Position numbers and translations under genes: made by a program | Origin: Anaerolineae bacterium | Lineage (GTDB): Bacteria; Chloroflexota; Anaerolineae; Aggregatilineales; Phototrophicaceae | Length of the DNA: 64,000 nucleotides | Assembly (NCBI GenBank): GCA_022822545.1 | Contig: JAJEBE010000006.1 | Span: 144,807-208,806, forward strand | Reading direction: 5' to 3' | In this document: positions 1 through 8,637 of the stretch, piece by piece | Position numbering within the stretch: the first letter of the stretch is position 1 | Layout of the letters: every line of letters begins with the position of its first letter | Notes under the pieces: generated by a model | What the model saw: the letters and a program-made list of their open reading frames with translations, nothing else | Told to the model about the DNA's origin: nothing | Databases searched by the model: none

Positions 1-35
1 GATTTTCTGAGCGGAGGCTAGCCTTGATGCCGGAT

Positions 36-65
36 TTGACATCGGCGAATCGAATTCGGTAGACT
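36..65 (+). promoter_or_regulatory. candidate promoter of first sugar ABC operon
   Basis: A perfect -35 hexamer TTGACA (36-41) is followed after 18 bases by TAGACT (60-65), which matches four of six -10 positions. The start codon at 117 lies about 45 bases past the predicted transcription start. Seen by eye only; sigma specificity is assumed. Confidence 0.4.
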
Positions 66-116
66 CGCGCAGGTCTAACAATGTTTACATCAGCAGGTAT
101 AGATAGGGAGATAATC

Positions 117-1580
117 ATGTTCCGACGATTGTTAGCTGTTTCACTCTTTGCTTTGATCTTCGGCGCGTTTGCGGGCCTGGCGCAAGATGAGATCACCATC
201 TTCGCCACGGTTGGCGCCTACTATCCGGATGAGCCGACGGAGAACAATCCAAATCCGCCGCAGATGATGAACACCCTCGTCGCCGAGTATGAGGCGGCCA
301 ACCCGGGCGTCAATATCGAGTTGGTGGATGTGCCCTCCAATATCTCAGGCGATCAATGGCGCAGCACCGTCTTCAACGGTCAGAACGAGCCCCATATCAT
401 CGTCAACAATTACATCCGCGTCTGGCAAGAGCAAGGCAACGATTGGTACGTGCCGCTCAATGAATATATTGATGCGGCAAACCCCTACATTCCCGAAGGC
501 ACGCCGGGCCACGAACGCTGGGCGGATAGCATCCCCGAGGTCGTCTGGAACACCACCTATCATACCGGCAGCGGCAATCAGTACGTGGTCACGGTCAACG
601 CTGTGGCGGTCGGTTTCTACTACAACATCGATATGCTGACAGAAATGGGCATCGACACCGAGTTTGATATCTCCTATTCGCTCTGGGAAGATTGGGAGAC
701 GATGATCGCCGAGATGGGCGCGATCGCCGAGACCGGCATGAAACCGCTGGCGCTCTCAATGTCGACCGCCGCGCCTTACACCTACAACTGGTTTGATGGC
801 ACCAGCTTGACCAGCATGTACATTGACCACATCGAAAGCTGGTGGGAGCCGGGCGCCAGTTGGCACGCGCTCAACCAGCGCGAATTCGCCTGCGCGATCC
901 AAAATGGCTTGATCAGCGCCAATGACGATGCCTTCGCCGACTGGATTCAACTCTTGGCCGATTTCGAGCCCATGTGGGTGGAAGGCTACTCCACCTTGAC
1001 CAACGACGAAACCTATCGTCTCTTCGTGACGGAAGAAGTGCCCTTCCTGCTGCAAAACGCCGCCTCGCAGACCATCAATGTCACCCGCGACGCCGATTTC
1101 AACTGGGGCATCAGTTACTTCCCACCTGTCACTGAAACCACCAGCCCGCACGCCGCCAACAACGAGAGCGCGTATTTGGTCGGTGGCTTCACCGCTGGCT
1201 TCACCGTGACCGACCGCGCCCGGCGCGAAGGCATCGAAGAGCAAGTTGTCGACTTCCTGATGTTCCTGACCGCCCAGCCGCAATGGGGTCGCGTCGTCAC
1301 CGACTCGCCACGCAGCATCCCGACGCAGTTCGGCCTGGATGTGCCCGACGCTTTGAAGCCGACAGTCGCCTTCCTCGAGTTGCCTATCCGCGCGCTCAAG
1401 GATCCCGATCCGCGCCTCAGCCGGCGTTACGGCGAGGATCATCGCCGCCTGATGCAGGAGTACTTCACCGACCAAATCGACCTCGAAACGCTGATCGCCG
1501 AAGAGGACCGCCTGATGTCGCGTGAAGCGCGGGTCGTCATCGCCGAAAACGACTGGTCCTGCGACTTCCAGATGGAGTAA
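117..1580 (+). CDS. carbohydrate ABC transporter substrate-binding protein
   Basis: Extracellular family 1 solute-binding protein, expected to capture a sugar or oligosaccharide outside the membrane and deliver it to the two permeases that follow. The chosen start (117) has AGGGAG six bases upstream; the frame is open to an ATG at 81, but that gives an unlikely 12-residue extension. Residues 1-22 form a signal peptide (MFRRLL, hydrophobic core, AGLA then QDE at the cleavage point). The mature part has the usual bilobal-protein length (487 residues in all). The substrate cannot be read from sequence. A strong hairpin sits just after the stop codon, as is common between a highly expressed binding protein and its permeases. 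Confidence 0.85.
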   Translation: MFRRLLAVSLFALIFGAFAGLAQDEITIFATVGAYYPDEPTENNPNPPQMMNTLVAEYEAANPGVNIELVDVPSNISGDQWRSTVFNGQNEPHIIVNNYIRVWQEQGNDWYVPLNEYIDAANPYIPEGTPGHERWADSIPEVVWNTTYHTGSGNQYVVTVNAVAVGFYYNIDMLTEMGIDTEFDISYSLWEDWETMIAEMGAIAETGMKPLALSMSTAAPYTYNWFDGTSLTSMYIDHIESWWEPGASWHALNQREFACAIQNGLISANDDAFADWIQLLADFEPMWVEGYSTLTNDETYRLFVTEEVPFLLQNAASQTINVTRDADFNWGISYFPPVTETTSPHAANNESAYLVGGFTAGFTVTDRARREGIEEQVVDFLMFLTAQPQWGRVVTDSPRSIPTQFGLDVPDALKPTVAFLELPIRALKDPDPRLSRRYGEDHRRLMQEYFTDQIDLETLIAEEDRLMSREARVVIAENDWSCDFQME

Positions 1581-1618
1581 GTCGGGACAACTACGGGACA
1601 ATTGAGTACACAAACGGC

Positions 1619-1639
1619 GGGTCAGCCACCGGCTGACCC
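1619..1639 (+). promoter_or_regulatory. intercistronic hairpin after binding-protein gene
   Basis: Perfect 9-base stem GGGTCAGCC / GGCTGACCC with a 3-base loop, 39 bases past the stop at 1580. No T-tract follows, so an intrinsic terminator is unlikely. An mRNA-stabilising or attenuating hairpin that favours the binding protein over the permeases is the natural inference. Confidence 0.5.
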
Positions 1640-1661
1640 CTGCAGACGTCTAAGATGAACG

Positions 1662-1689
1662 TGTAGGGGCGGCTCTGTGAGTCGCCCGC
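1662..1689. repeat. palindromic repeat family A, copy 1
   Basis: Begins TGTAGGGGCGGC and ends GTCGCCCGC, so the unit is an imperfect palindrome. Eight copies or partial copies of this family lie in the window (starting at 1662, 2669, 12653, 52549, 52617, 53718, 63904, 63954), all between genes. This copy follows the hairpin at 1619. Confidence 0.75.
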
Positions 1690-1720
1690 ATATATCCTTC
1701 GCAAGCAGTTTCGGTTTCTT

Positions 1721-2668
1721 ATGTTCAAACGACTAGCCGCCGATCGCTCAAGCAGCATTACGTTACGCAAGCGCGAAAGCCCATTTCATCTTCGAGTGTG
1801 GCGGGCGAAATGGCTTTATCTGGCGCTGCTGGTTCCGGTCGCGCTGCTGCTGATATTTGAGTGGCTGCCGGCTTTCAGCGCGCTTTATAACTCGCTATAC
1901 ATCTGGAACGGCGGCAAGGTTCACTTCTACGTCGGGCTGGAGCATTACGAGCGCATGCTCAGCGATCGCACCTTCCGCGTCGCCATAGCCAATCTGGTCG
2001 GCTTCGTATTCTTCCGCGTCATCATGCAGACGGTGCTGCCCTTCTTCGCCGCCGAGATGATCATTAACTTACGCAGCGAACGCTGGGGCTATTGGTGGAA
2101 GATTATTTTCGTTTTCCCGATGGTGGTGCCGACCATCCTCAACTATTTGATCTGGCGCTTCATCTATAACCCGCAGGTTGGCTTGCTTAACGAAGGCTTG
2201 GAGTTGATCGGCCTGGGCGAATACACCCACGCCTGGCTGGGCGATCCTAATACGGTGATGTGGGCGCTGGCTTTCGTGCGCTTTCCCTGGCTGCCGACCC
2301 TGCAATTCCTCATCATCCTGGGCGGCTTGCAGACGATCCCGCAGGAGGTGCATGAGAGCGCGGCTATCGATGGCGCGGGATTCTGGCGGCGGCTCTTCTA
2401 TATTGATATTCCCATGACGCGGCGGCAGATCACGCTGGCGATGATCCTGACGATGTTATTCATGACACAGCGTTTTGATCTTTTCTTGGTGATGACCGAT
2501 GGCGGACCCGGGTATAGCAGCATGGTGCCGGCCTTGCAGCTTTATCAATCGGCCTTCCACTTCCTGGAATTCGGCTATGCTTCCGCTATCGGCGTCGTGC
2601 TTTTCGTCGCCATGCTCGCCTTGACCGTTATCAACCTGCGCGTTTCCGCCGGCGCGACAAGTGAGTAA
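1721..2668 (+). CDS. carbohydrate ABC transporter permease (MalF-like)
   Basis: First integral membrane subunit of importer 1, 315 residues with about six membrane helices starting near residue 30. The EAA loop that docks the ATPase lies near residues 209-228 and reads EVHESAAIDGAGFWRR, close to the family consensus EAAxxDGA. A cytoplasmic basic N-terminal tail precedes the first helix. No clear Shine-Dalgarno sequence is visible before the ATG. It lies between the binding protein and the MalG-like partner on the same strand. No ATPase gene is present, so a shared MsmX/UgpC-type ATPase encoded elsewhere is presumed. Confidence 0.88.
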   Translation: MFKRLAADRSSSITLRKRESPFHLRVWRAKWLYLALLVPVALLLIFEWLPAFSALYNSLYIWNGGKVHFYVGLEHYERMLSDRTFRVAIANLVGFVFFRVIMQTVLPFFAAEMIINLRSERWGYWWKIIFVFPMVVPTILNYLIWRFIYNPQVGLLNEGLELIGLGEYTHAWLGDPNTVMWALAFVRFPWLPTLQFLIILGGLQTIPQEVHESAAIDGAGFWRRLFYIDIPMTRRQITLAMILTMLFMTQRFDLFLVMTDGGPGYSSMVPALQLYQSAFHFLEFGYASAIGVVLFVAMLALTVINLRVSAGATSE

Positions 2669-2695
2669 TGTAGGGGCGGCTCACTGGGTCGCCCT
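2669..2695. repeat. palindromic repeat family A, copy 2
   Basis: TGTAGGGGCGGC ... GGGTCGCCC, starting immediately after the stop codon of the upstream permease and ending 15 bases before the next start. Its position inside an operon means it is transcribed and can fold in the mRNA. Confidence 0.75.
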
Positions 2696-2710
2696 CGGAG
2701 AGACTTGCTG

Positions 2711-3553
2711 ATGACCATGTTCAATCGCAAAGGCCTGCGCCTTGGCAATCGCGATCTCCCGTTTCAACTGGTGCTTATCGCCTTTGGAATCGTGACGTTT
2801 TTCCCGCTGGTGCTGGTTGTCATCACCTCATTCAAGAGCAATACGCAATTCTACCACAACTTCTGGCTGCCCGAGCTGCCGCTGCACACGGGCAACTACA
2901 CATCAGCCTTCCGCATCATCTGGCGCTACATCGTCAACAGCGTACTCTACTCCGGCTCGACAATCTGCCTCATCGCCATCATCGCCTCGGTGGCGGGTTA
3001 TGTCTTCGCCCGTTTCCGCTTCCCTTTTAAGACAGTTCTCTTTCTCGGTTTCATCACCTTGATCATGGTGCCGGGCGTCTTGACGCTGGCGCCGCGATTC
3101 GTGCTAGTGCGCGATCTGGGCATGGTCAATACACCCTTCGCGTTGATTTCGGTCTGGGTCAGCGGCGGCCTGGTGCTATCGACCTGGCTGATGCGCAGTT
3201 ACTTTGAGTCCCTGCCGCAAGAGTTATTCGACGCCGCTTATGTCGATGGCGCGGCCGAATGGCAGGTCTTCGTCTATGTGTCGGCGCCGCTTGCCCGGCC
3301 CATGATCGCCACCGTTGCCATGACGACGCTCATCGGCACCTGGAATGACTTGATCTGGCCGCTGGTCACGATCACCGACAAAGATAAGATGCCGCTGGCG
3401 ATGGGGCTGATGCAATTCTCGTCGGATTTCGAGACCGACTGGGGCACGCTCTTCGCCGGCTACGTCATCTCGTCGATACCGCTGCTCTGCGTATTCGCCG
3501 TGGCGATGCGACAATTCATCAGCGGCTTGACCAGCGGATCGATCAAGGCCTAG
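2711..3553 (+). CDS. carbohydrate ABC transporter permease (MalG-like)
   Basis: Second membrane subunit of importer 1, about 280 residues, six predicted helices. The EAA loop reads LPQELFDAAYVDGAAEW near residue 170, followed by conserved PLARP. The end of the protein (RQFISGLTSGSIKA) matches the usual MalG C-terminus. The ATG at 2711 is preferred over the in-frame TTG at 2705 although GGAG (2697-2700) would suit either; another ATG lies at 2717. The gene closes the first importer operon and ends five bases before the convergent acetyltransferase gene. Confidence 0.88.
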   Translation: MTMFNRKGLRLGNRDLPFQLVLIAFGIVTFFPLVLVVITSFKSNTQFYHNFWLPELPLHTGNYTSAFRIIWRYIVNSVLYSGSTICLIAIIASVAGYVFARFRFPFKTVLFLGFITLIMVPGVLTLAPRFVLVRDLGMVNTPFALISVWVSGGLVLSTWLMRSYFESLPQELFDAAYVDGAAEWQVFVYVSAPLARPMIATVAMTTLIGTWNDLIWPLVTITDKDKMPLAMGLMQFSSDFETDWGTLFAGYVISSIPLLCVFAVAMRQFISGLTSGSIKA

Positions 3554-3557
3554 CCGA

Positions 3558-4118
3558 CTAAGACTCGAAATGATGCTCCATATAATGCAGATCGTAATAA
3601 CATCCGTCGACTTTCAGTTCGCGCCTCGCTGTACCAACGATCTCAAACCCCAGCTTCTCATATAGGCGAACAGCGGCAATCGACTCCCTGTTGACGGTCA
3701 AGCTCGCCTTCTCGATATGTCCCAGTGACCGCAGTTCTTCGAGCAGTCGACGAATGAGCCGCGAGGCGATTCCGCCTCCGCGCATATCGGGGGAAACGTA
3801 TACACCATAGACTTCCGCCACATGGCGCAGCTTGATTTTCGCCGACCAGCCCGCTCCCGCCATGCCGATCAGCGCCCTATCCGCTTCCGCGAAAAACGTG
3901 AGATTCCCGTCACGCTCGTATGCTGATGCCAAACGCGTTTTCCAAACCTCGTCGCTGAAAGCGCGCTCGTCTTCGCAACTCGACGCGAAAGCAGTCGGCT
4001 CCGCGCGCAGCGCTTCGAGGCGCAGGTGTTTGGCTTCCCGCCAACGTTCGGGCGGCAGGGTGATGATTTCGACGGTTGTCACGATTGCATGGTTTGTTGC
4101 AAATTGGTCTACAAGCAT
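3558..4118 (-). CDS. GNAT family N-acetyltransferase
   Basis: Single GNAT domain of about 165-185 residues that transfers an acyl group from acyl-CoA to an amine; the substrate is unknown. The CoA-binding loop reads SPDMRGGGIASRL and the later motif ESIAAVRLYEKLGFEIVG is the typical GNAT C-terminal helix and strand. The start is uncertain: ATG at 4118 has no visible ribosome-binding site, and a GTG at 4082 (VTTVEIITLPPE) begins closer to the conserved core. The gene lies convergent to importer 1 and divergent from importer 2, so a regulatory link to the transporters is not implied. Confidence 0.8.
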   Translation of the reverse strand: MLVDQFATNHAIVTTVEIITLPPERWREAKHLRLEALRAEPTAFASSCEDERAFSDEVWKTRLASAYERDGNLTFFAEADRALIGMAGAGWSAKIKLRHVAEVYGVYVSPDMRGGGIASRLIRRLLEELRSLGHIEKASLTVNRESIAAVRLYEKLGFEIVGTARRELKVDGCYYDLHYMEHHFES

Positions 4119-4139
4119 ATATTATTGGGCGTGTAGTTC

Positions 4140-4161
4140 ATTATTGCAAAATATCAATAAT
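4140..4161. promoter_or_regulatory. perfect palindrome, candidate operator
   Basis: ATTATTG, eight bases, CAATAAT: perfect 7-base arms in the intergenic space between the GNAT gene and the second importer operon (start 4274). Arm length and spacing would suit a dimeric repressor, but no regulator gene is nearby. Confidence 0.35.
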
Positions 4162-4273
4162 TGTTCTTTGCCAAGATAGGCGCACGATTTTGCCTAGGAG
4201 GTGCGACGCGACATAATCAGAAGAAGCGACTGCGGGGACTTTGACGATTATTGCGCAAGAAAAGGAGACAGAC

Positions 4274-5569
4274 ATGTCCGAAAAGAAACTTTCGCGCCGC
4301 GATTTTCTTAAAGCGGCGTCGACCGCCGTGGCGGCTTCCGGCGTTGCCGCGCTGCCCGTCGGCATGGTGGGGGCGCAAGACGATGAGGTCACCATCGACC
4401 TCTGGGGTTTCGCCAACAATCGGGATGAATGGATGCAGAACCTGGTCGAGGAGATCTGGTCGGATGTTCATCCAAATGTAAACGTCGAACTATCTTTGAC
4501 GCCTTATTCCGATCTCTGGCCCAAGCTGCAAGCGGCCTTCGTCGCCGGCGCCGGCATCCCCGATATGGTGGATATTGAGATTTCCGCTATGGGGCAGTTC
4601 GTGCGCGAAGCGGGCAGCGAACCTTTTGCTCCGCTGAACGACCTGCTGGGCGACCAGTTGGCGGATTTGTCGATCCCGTCGGCGACCAAGCCTTGGACGG
4701 TGCGCGGCAATATCTACGGCATCGGCAACGAGGTCAACCCGGTATTGCTCTATTACCGTCACGATATTTTCGATGAACTGGGCCTGGATATTGACGCCCC
4801 GGGCACCTGGGAGGAATTCGTCAATATGCTCGGCGGCGGCTCGATGGAAGCGGGTCACGGCCTCTTCGCCATCGCCACGCAAAGCTGGGCGGACTTCTAC
4901 GTTCAATTCCATCAAGCCGGCGGCGAATTCTTCGATGCCGATGGCAACGTGCAACTGAACTCCGACCTGGCGGTGGAGATCCTGACCTGGCAGAAGGAGC
5001 AGCTCGACAGCGGCGTCTATGTCGATCGTGGCACTGGCGATGCGCATTACGCGCTGATGAACGAAGGCGCTTTCATCACCGTCTGGGGCGCGCCCTGGTA
5101 TCAGGGCTTCATGAAGCAAAACGCGCCCGAGCTGGAAGGCTTGTGGAAGATGCGCTACCTGCCGGTCTGGGACGAGAACAGCTATCTGACAGTTCCGCGC
5201 GGCGGCACCGGCATGGGCATCACCGCCGCCTCCGAGAACAAGGAAGAATCCTGGGAGTTCATCCGCATCTGCAATTTGACGGCTGAGGGCTCCCTGCTGG
5301 CGTTCCGCCGCATGAACCTCTTCCCGTCTTATATCCCGGTTTGGGATCGCGAAGAATTGCTGCGGACGGACGACTACTTCAGTGGTCAGAAGCCGGGCGA
5401 GTTCATCGCGGAAGCCGCCTCGGCTATGGCGGAAGTCAATGTCGATCCTTATTGGACGCTATTTGTCGACGCGGTCAACCGACTGGTCGTGCAGCAGGTC
5501 ATGCTGGATGGCGCTGATCCGCAGACGGCGATTGACGAAGCGATCGACGAATTCGAGTTCAACAAGTAG
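4274..5569 (+). CDS. carbohydrate ABC transporter substrate-binding protein, Tat-exported
   Basis: Solute-binding protein of importer 2, 431 residues. The ATG at 4274 has AAAGGAGA five bases upstream and is clearly better than an in-frame TTG at 4241. The N-terminus carries a twin-arginine signal (SRRDFLK, residues 7-13) followed by a moderately hydrophobic stretch and a cleavage site around VGAQ/DDE, so this protein is probably exported folded, unlike the Sec-type binding protein of importer 1. Later blocks such as GAPWYQGF and the hydrophobic lobe-two segments fit family 1 binding proteins. Substrate unknown. Two inverted copies of repeat family B follow before the permease. Confidence 0.86.
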   Translation: MSEKKLSRRDFLKAASTAVAASGVAALPVGMVGAQDDEVTIDLWGFANNRDEWMQNLVEEIWSDVHPNVNVELSLTPYSDLWPKLQAAFVAGAGIPDMVDIEISAMGQFVREAGSEPFAPLNDLLGDQLADLSIPSATKPWTVRGNIYGIGNEVNPVLLYYRHDIFDELGLDIDAPGTWEEFVNMLGGGSMEAGHGLFAIATQSWADFYVQFHQAGGEFFDADGNVQLNSDLAVEILTWQKEQLDSGVYVDRGTGDAHYALMNEGAFITVWGAPWYQGFMKQNAPELEGLWKMRYLPVWDENSYLTVPRGGTGMGITAASENKEESWEFIRICNLTAEGSLLAFRRMNLFPSYIPVWDREELLRTDDYFSGQKPGEFIAEAASAMAEVNVDPYWTLFVDAVNRLVVQQVMLDGADPQTAIDEAIDEFEFNK

Positions 5570-5580
5570 GAAAGCCAACC

Positions 5581-5640
5581 CCACCCCAACGCCCCTCCCC
5601 GCAGGTCAGCATCTACGCGACCCACAAAGAGGGAGGGGCT
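5581..5640. repeat. repeat family B, copy 1 (reverse, with loop insert)
   Basis: Starts CCACCCCAACGCCCCTCCCC and ends AGAGGGAGGGGC, giving a 9-base outer stem (GCCCCTCCC/GGGAGGGGC). The loop holds an extra hairpin at 5604-5622 (GGTCAGCATCTACGCGACC). It is the reverse partner of the forward copy at 5670. Confidence 0.7.
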
Positions 5641-5669
5641 TTAACTACTCATAAGCGCTACAGAAATCT

Positions 5670-5711
5670 CCCTTTCCCTCCTTGTGGGGGAAGGGGCCGG
5701 GGGATGGGGGG
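5670..5711. repeat. repeat family B, copy 2 (forward)
   Basis: Pyrimidine-rich arm (CCCTTTCCCTCC) followed by GGGGGAAGGGG and a G-rich tail. It forms an inverted pair with copy 1. The following gene is in frame with this repeat, which makes the open frame look longer than the real gene. Confidence 0.7.
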
Positions 5712-5726
5712 ACAGGAGCGCAGCGC

Positions 5727-6689
5727 TTGTCCGCTCACACATTGACCGCTAGCGACAAACCGCAGTCTTTCTCAATCGCCGATTGGTGGTCGCGCAACCA
5801 GCGGAAAGTCATCCCCTATATTTTCCTCGCGCCCTTCCTGCTGACATTTCTCATATTCACCGTCTACCCGGCGGGAGCGGCTTTCTTCCTCAGCTTTCAG
5901 CGCGTGCGCGGCTTCATAAGCCCGGAAGAAGGCGGCGGGGTCGTTTTGGAATACAAAGGTTTGGATAATTATGAGCGCCTGCTGATCAAAGACAAGCGCT
6001 TCCGCACCGCCATCATCAACGGCGCGGAATTCGCCGTCGGCACTGTGCTCATTCAAATGCCGATCGCGCTGGGCATGGCGCTGCTGATGAACGCGCCCCA
6101 TATCCGCTTCAAAGTTCTGGCGCGATTAGCCTTCTTCGCGCCGTATATCACGTCGGCTATTGTCGTCGGCTGGATATTCACGCTGATCTTTCAGGACCGA
6201 TACGGCTTGCTCAACGCCGCTCTGAGCACACTCGGGCTGGAGGGAGTCGGCTGGCTGACGGACAAGAGCTTCGTCATGCCGGCGCTGATCATCCTCGGCT
6301 TGTGGACCTGGTGCGGCTACAATTCGCTTTTCTTCCTGGCCGGCTTGCAGAACGTGCCCGATGACCTAAAAGAAGCGGCGCGCATCGACGGCGCGAACAC
6401 GATACGCGTCTTCTGGCATATCACGATTCCCTTCTTGCGTCCCGTATTTGTCTTCGTCGTCATCACCGGTTTGATCGGCTCATTCAGCTTGTTCAGCCAG
6501 CCTTACTTGCTCTTCGACAGCGGCGCGGGACCGGGCGATGCCGGTTTATTCCCGGTGATGTATCTCTTCTTCATGGGCTTCGAAAACTTCCGTATGGGCT
6601 ACGCTTCCGCCATCGGCTATCTGCTGACTGTTATCATCCTGCTCATCACCGGGCTACAGCTTCTCTTATTTCGCCTGTGGCGGGTGTGA
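5727..6689 (+). CDS. carbohydrate ABC transporter permease (MalF-like)
   Basis: First membrane subunit of importer 2, 320 residues from a TTG start at 5727 that has AGGAG (5714-5718) eight bases upstream. Reading further upstream only translates repeat family B, so that extension is rejected. Six helices are expected, the first around residues 28-50. The EAA loop reads VPDDLKEAARIDGANTIRVFW, ending in the conserved IPFLRP. The stop overlaps the next gene's start (GTGA), indicating translational coupling with the MalG-like partner. Confidence 0.87.
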   Translation: MSAHTLTASDKPQSFSIADWWSRNQRKVIPYIFLAPFLLTFLIFTVYPAGAAFFLSFQRVRGFISPEEGGGVVLEYKGLDNYERLLIKDKRFRTAIINGAEFAVGTVLIQMPIALGMALLMNAPHIRFKVLARLAFFAPYITSAIVVGWIFTLIFQDRYGLLNAALSTLGLEGVGWLTDKSFVMPALIILGLWTWCGYNSLFFLAGLQNVPDDLKEAARIDGANTIRVFWHITIPFLRPVFVFVVITGLIGSFSLFSQPYLLFDSGAGPGDAGLFPVMYLFFMGFENFRMGYASAIGYLLTVIILLITGLQLLLFRLWRV

Positions 6690-7552
6690 GGCGGGCCGTG
6701 CAAACCAAGGTCAAGCGCGCGAATATAATGGGACCCGGCCGGGTCAACTTGATGTTTATGAATTCGGTCGTGCTCGTCGGCGTTTTGCTGACCGCGATCC
6801 CCTTCATCTACATGATCACCGCCAGTTTCCGCCAACAGGGCGAGCTTTATTCGCTGCCGGTGACCATCATGCCGAGAGAATGGCACGGCCACAATTATGT
6901 TAAGCTCTTCGGCGATACAAACTTCGTCATTTGGTACGGCAATACTATTTTCACAGCCGGCCTTCGCACCGTGCTGGGCGTGTATTTCGCGGCATTGGCC
7001 GGCGCCGCCTTCGCCAAATACAATTTTCGCTTCAAGCGCTTTTTTTTCTTTCTCGTCTTGGCGACTTTGACGCTGCCCTTTCAAGTGCTGCTCGTCCCGC
7101 TCTTTCTGATGATGGTCGATTTCGGCTGGGTGGACACCTATTGGGCGGTCATTGTGCCCGGCATCGTCGGCGCCTTTAATATCTTCCTTATGCGGCAATA
7201 TATCGAAGCGGTTCCGGACGAACTCATGGATGCCGCCCGCATAGACGGCGCTTCGGAATTCGGCATCTTTCACCGCATCATCATCCCGCTCGTGCGCCCG
7301 GCCTTGGGCGTCGTGGCGATTTTGACCTTCGTCAACACCTGGAACGATTTTCTCTGGCCTCTTATCGTTCTGCATGATGACACAAAGTATCTGCTGTCGA
7401 TCGGCATCGCCACCATGGACGGACCTTATGATGTCGAGATCGGCGCCATCATGGCCGCTTCCTTTCTCAGCACCTTGCCCATCCTTATCGTCTTCGTCCT
7501 GATGCAGCGGCAGATCATCGCCGGGCTCACCCAAGGGGCGATCCGCGGTTAA
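6686..7552 (+). CDS. carbohydrate ABC transporter permease (MalG-like)
   Basis: Second membrane subunit of importer 2, 288 residues if translation starts at the GTG (6686) overlapping the preceding stop; an ATG at 6729 (MGPGRVNLMF) is a reasonable alternative that begins just before the first helix. The EAA loop is VPDELMDAARIDGASEFGIFH with downstream IPLVRP, and the C-terminus RQIIAGLTQGAIRG is typical. Together with the two preceding genes it makes a complete importer except for the ATPase. Confidence 0.87.
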   Translation: MRRAVQTKVKRANIMGPGRVNLMFMNSVVLVGVLLTAIPFIYMITASFRQQGELYSLPVTIMPREWHGHNYVKLFGDTNFVIWYGNTIFTAGLRTVLGVYFAALAGAAFAKYNFRFKRFFFFLVLATLTLPFQVLLVPLFLMMVDFGWVDTYWAVIVPGIVGAFNIFLMRQYIEAVPDELMDAARIDGASEFGIFHRIIIPLVRPALGVVAILTFVNTWNDFLWPLIVLHDDTKYLLSIGIATMDGPYDVEIGAIMAASFLSTLPILIVFVLMQRQIIAGLTQGAIRG

Positions 7553-7644
7553 TATCCAATTCTCCTGTCTTGATCGCCCGCTTGGACAAGTCGCCGTCAT
7601 TGGCTACCATTGGGCTATCAGTCAAGTTGCCGCGGAGCGCCGGC

Positions 7645-8586
7645 ATGATCTCATTTCGACTTTGGCGAAGCATAAGCGATGCCGCCAGCGACGACCCGAT
7701 ATTTCGGCGCGCCAGCCAGTTCCAGCGGAGCGCGCCCACGCCAAGTCGCCGCCGGCGCAGGCTGCCGCGTTTGCTGCTTCTCCCCGCGGTTCTCGCGCTG
7801 GTCGCCGCAGTCGTCCATTCGCCGGGGCTGCTGGTTCTGCTCTTGCTCGTGCCCATCCTCTTGATCATGCTGATGGTGGCATCGCCGGTCTTGCTGCCGC
7901 TGTATGCCTGGGCGGCGGGCGCGCGACTGACGAGCGAAGTCATCAACGGCATCTTCCGCGAGAAGCATCAGTATACCTACGACCTCATCTGCGCCTCGAC
8001 GCGGGGCGCGCTGGCGGCGAGCTGGTCCTTCGCGACGGGCATCTTGCATTGCTGCGACTGGTTCACCCCGCTGCGCTGGGGCACGCGTCTGACCATGCGC
8101 GCGGGCATGGCGCTGCTGGGCGGGCTGAGCGTCTTCGCGCTGCTCGCGGCGATAGCGGGCGGACAAGCCTTCGGCTTCGAGCAAGCGCGGCTATTGCTGA
8201 TGGCGACGCTCTTGCTGGCGCTCTATTACAGCAACATGACGCAGACCCTGGCACTGAGCCTGGTTGTCGGGCTATATGCCAGCAGCTTCGATCTGTCGCG
8301 GCAGGACTCGATGCTGATTGGCCTCTTCTTGTACGCGCTGCTGTCACTGCTGCCGCTATTGGCGGGCGCGCTGGTCCTGGTCGCTTTCGGAATGCTGGCG
8401 GTTGAGCCAGGGCCGGCGGCGCGGATGCTGGTCGAGGCGGGGGCGCTACTGCTGGCAGTCGGCGCCCGTGAGGGGGCGATTGGGCTGTTGTGGCGGGGAT
8501 TGGGGCGACGGTTGGAGTGGGGAGTAGATCGTTCCAGCCAGCGTCAACTGGTGCGAAGGAGCATCTCGTTCAGCGTGGCACCCTGA
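7645..8586 (+). CDS. unknown multi-pass membrane protein
   Basis: I do not recognise this protein. The 313-residue product starts with a polar, arginine-rich segment (PSRRRRRLPR near residue 40), followed by about six or seven hydrophobic helices, with a loop containing HQYTYDLICASTRGALAASW between the early and late helices and a basic C-terminus. The ATG at 7645 follows GCGGAGCG; longer in-frame starts are possible but unconvincing. Leucine and alanine richness gives several open frames on both strands, so the reading frame choice rests on the membrane pattern and on codon positions. It stands alone between importer 2 and the molybdenum maturation operon, which ends convergently. Confidence 0.55.
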   Translation: MISFRLWRSISDAASDDPIFRRASQFQRSAPTPSRRRRRLPRLLLLPAVLALVAAVVHSPGLLVLLLLVPILLIMLMVASPVLLPLYAWAAGARLTSEVINGIFREKHQYTYDLICASTRGALAASWSFATGILHCCDWFTPLRWGTRLTMRAGMALLGGLSVFALLAAIAGGQAFGFEQARLLLMATLLLALYYSNMTQTLALSLVVGLYASSFDLSRQDSMLIGLFLYALLSLLPLLAGALVLVAFGMLAVEPGPAARMLVEAGALLLAVGAREGAIGLLWRGLGRRLEWGVDRSSQRQLVRRSISFSVAP

Positions 8587-8637
8587 CCCCTCCAAGAGAA
8601 GATCCAGCGCTCTAGGCAGATATTTTCGTTAGCATCT

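Noticed and set aside
5591..5643. Intrinsic terminator after the Tat-exported binding protein
   Set aside because: The stem is strong but only three T follow, and the sequence is a dispersed repeat inside an operon.
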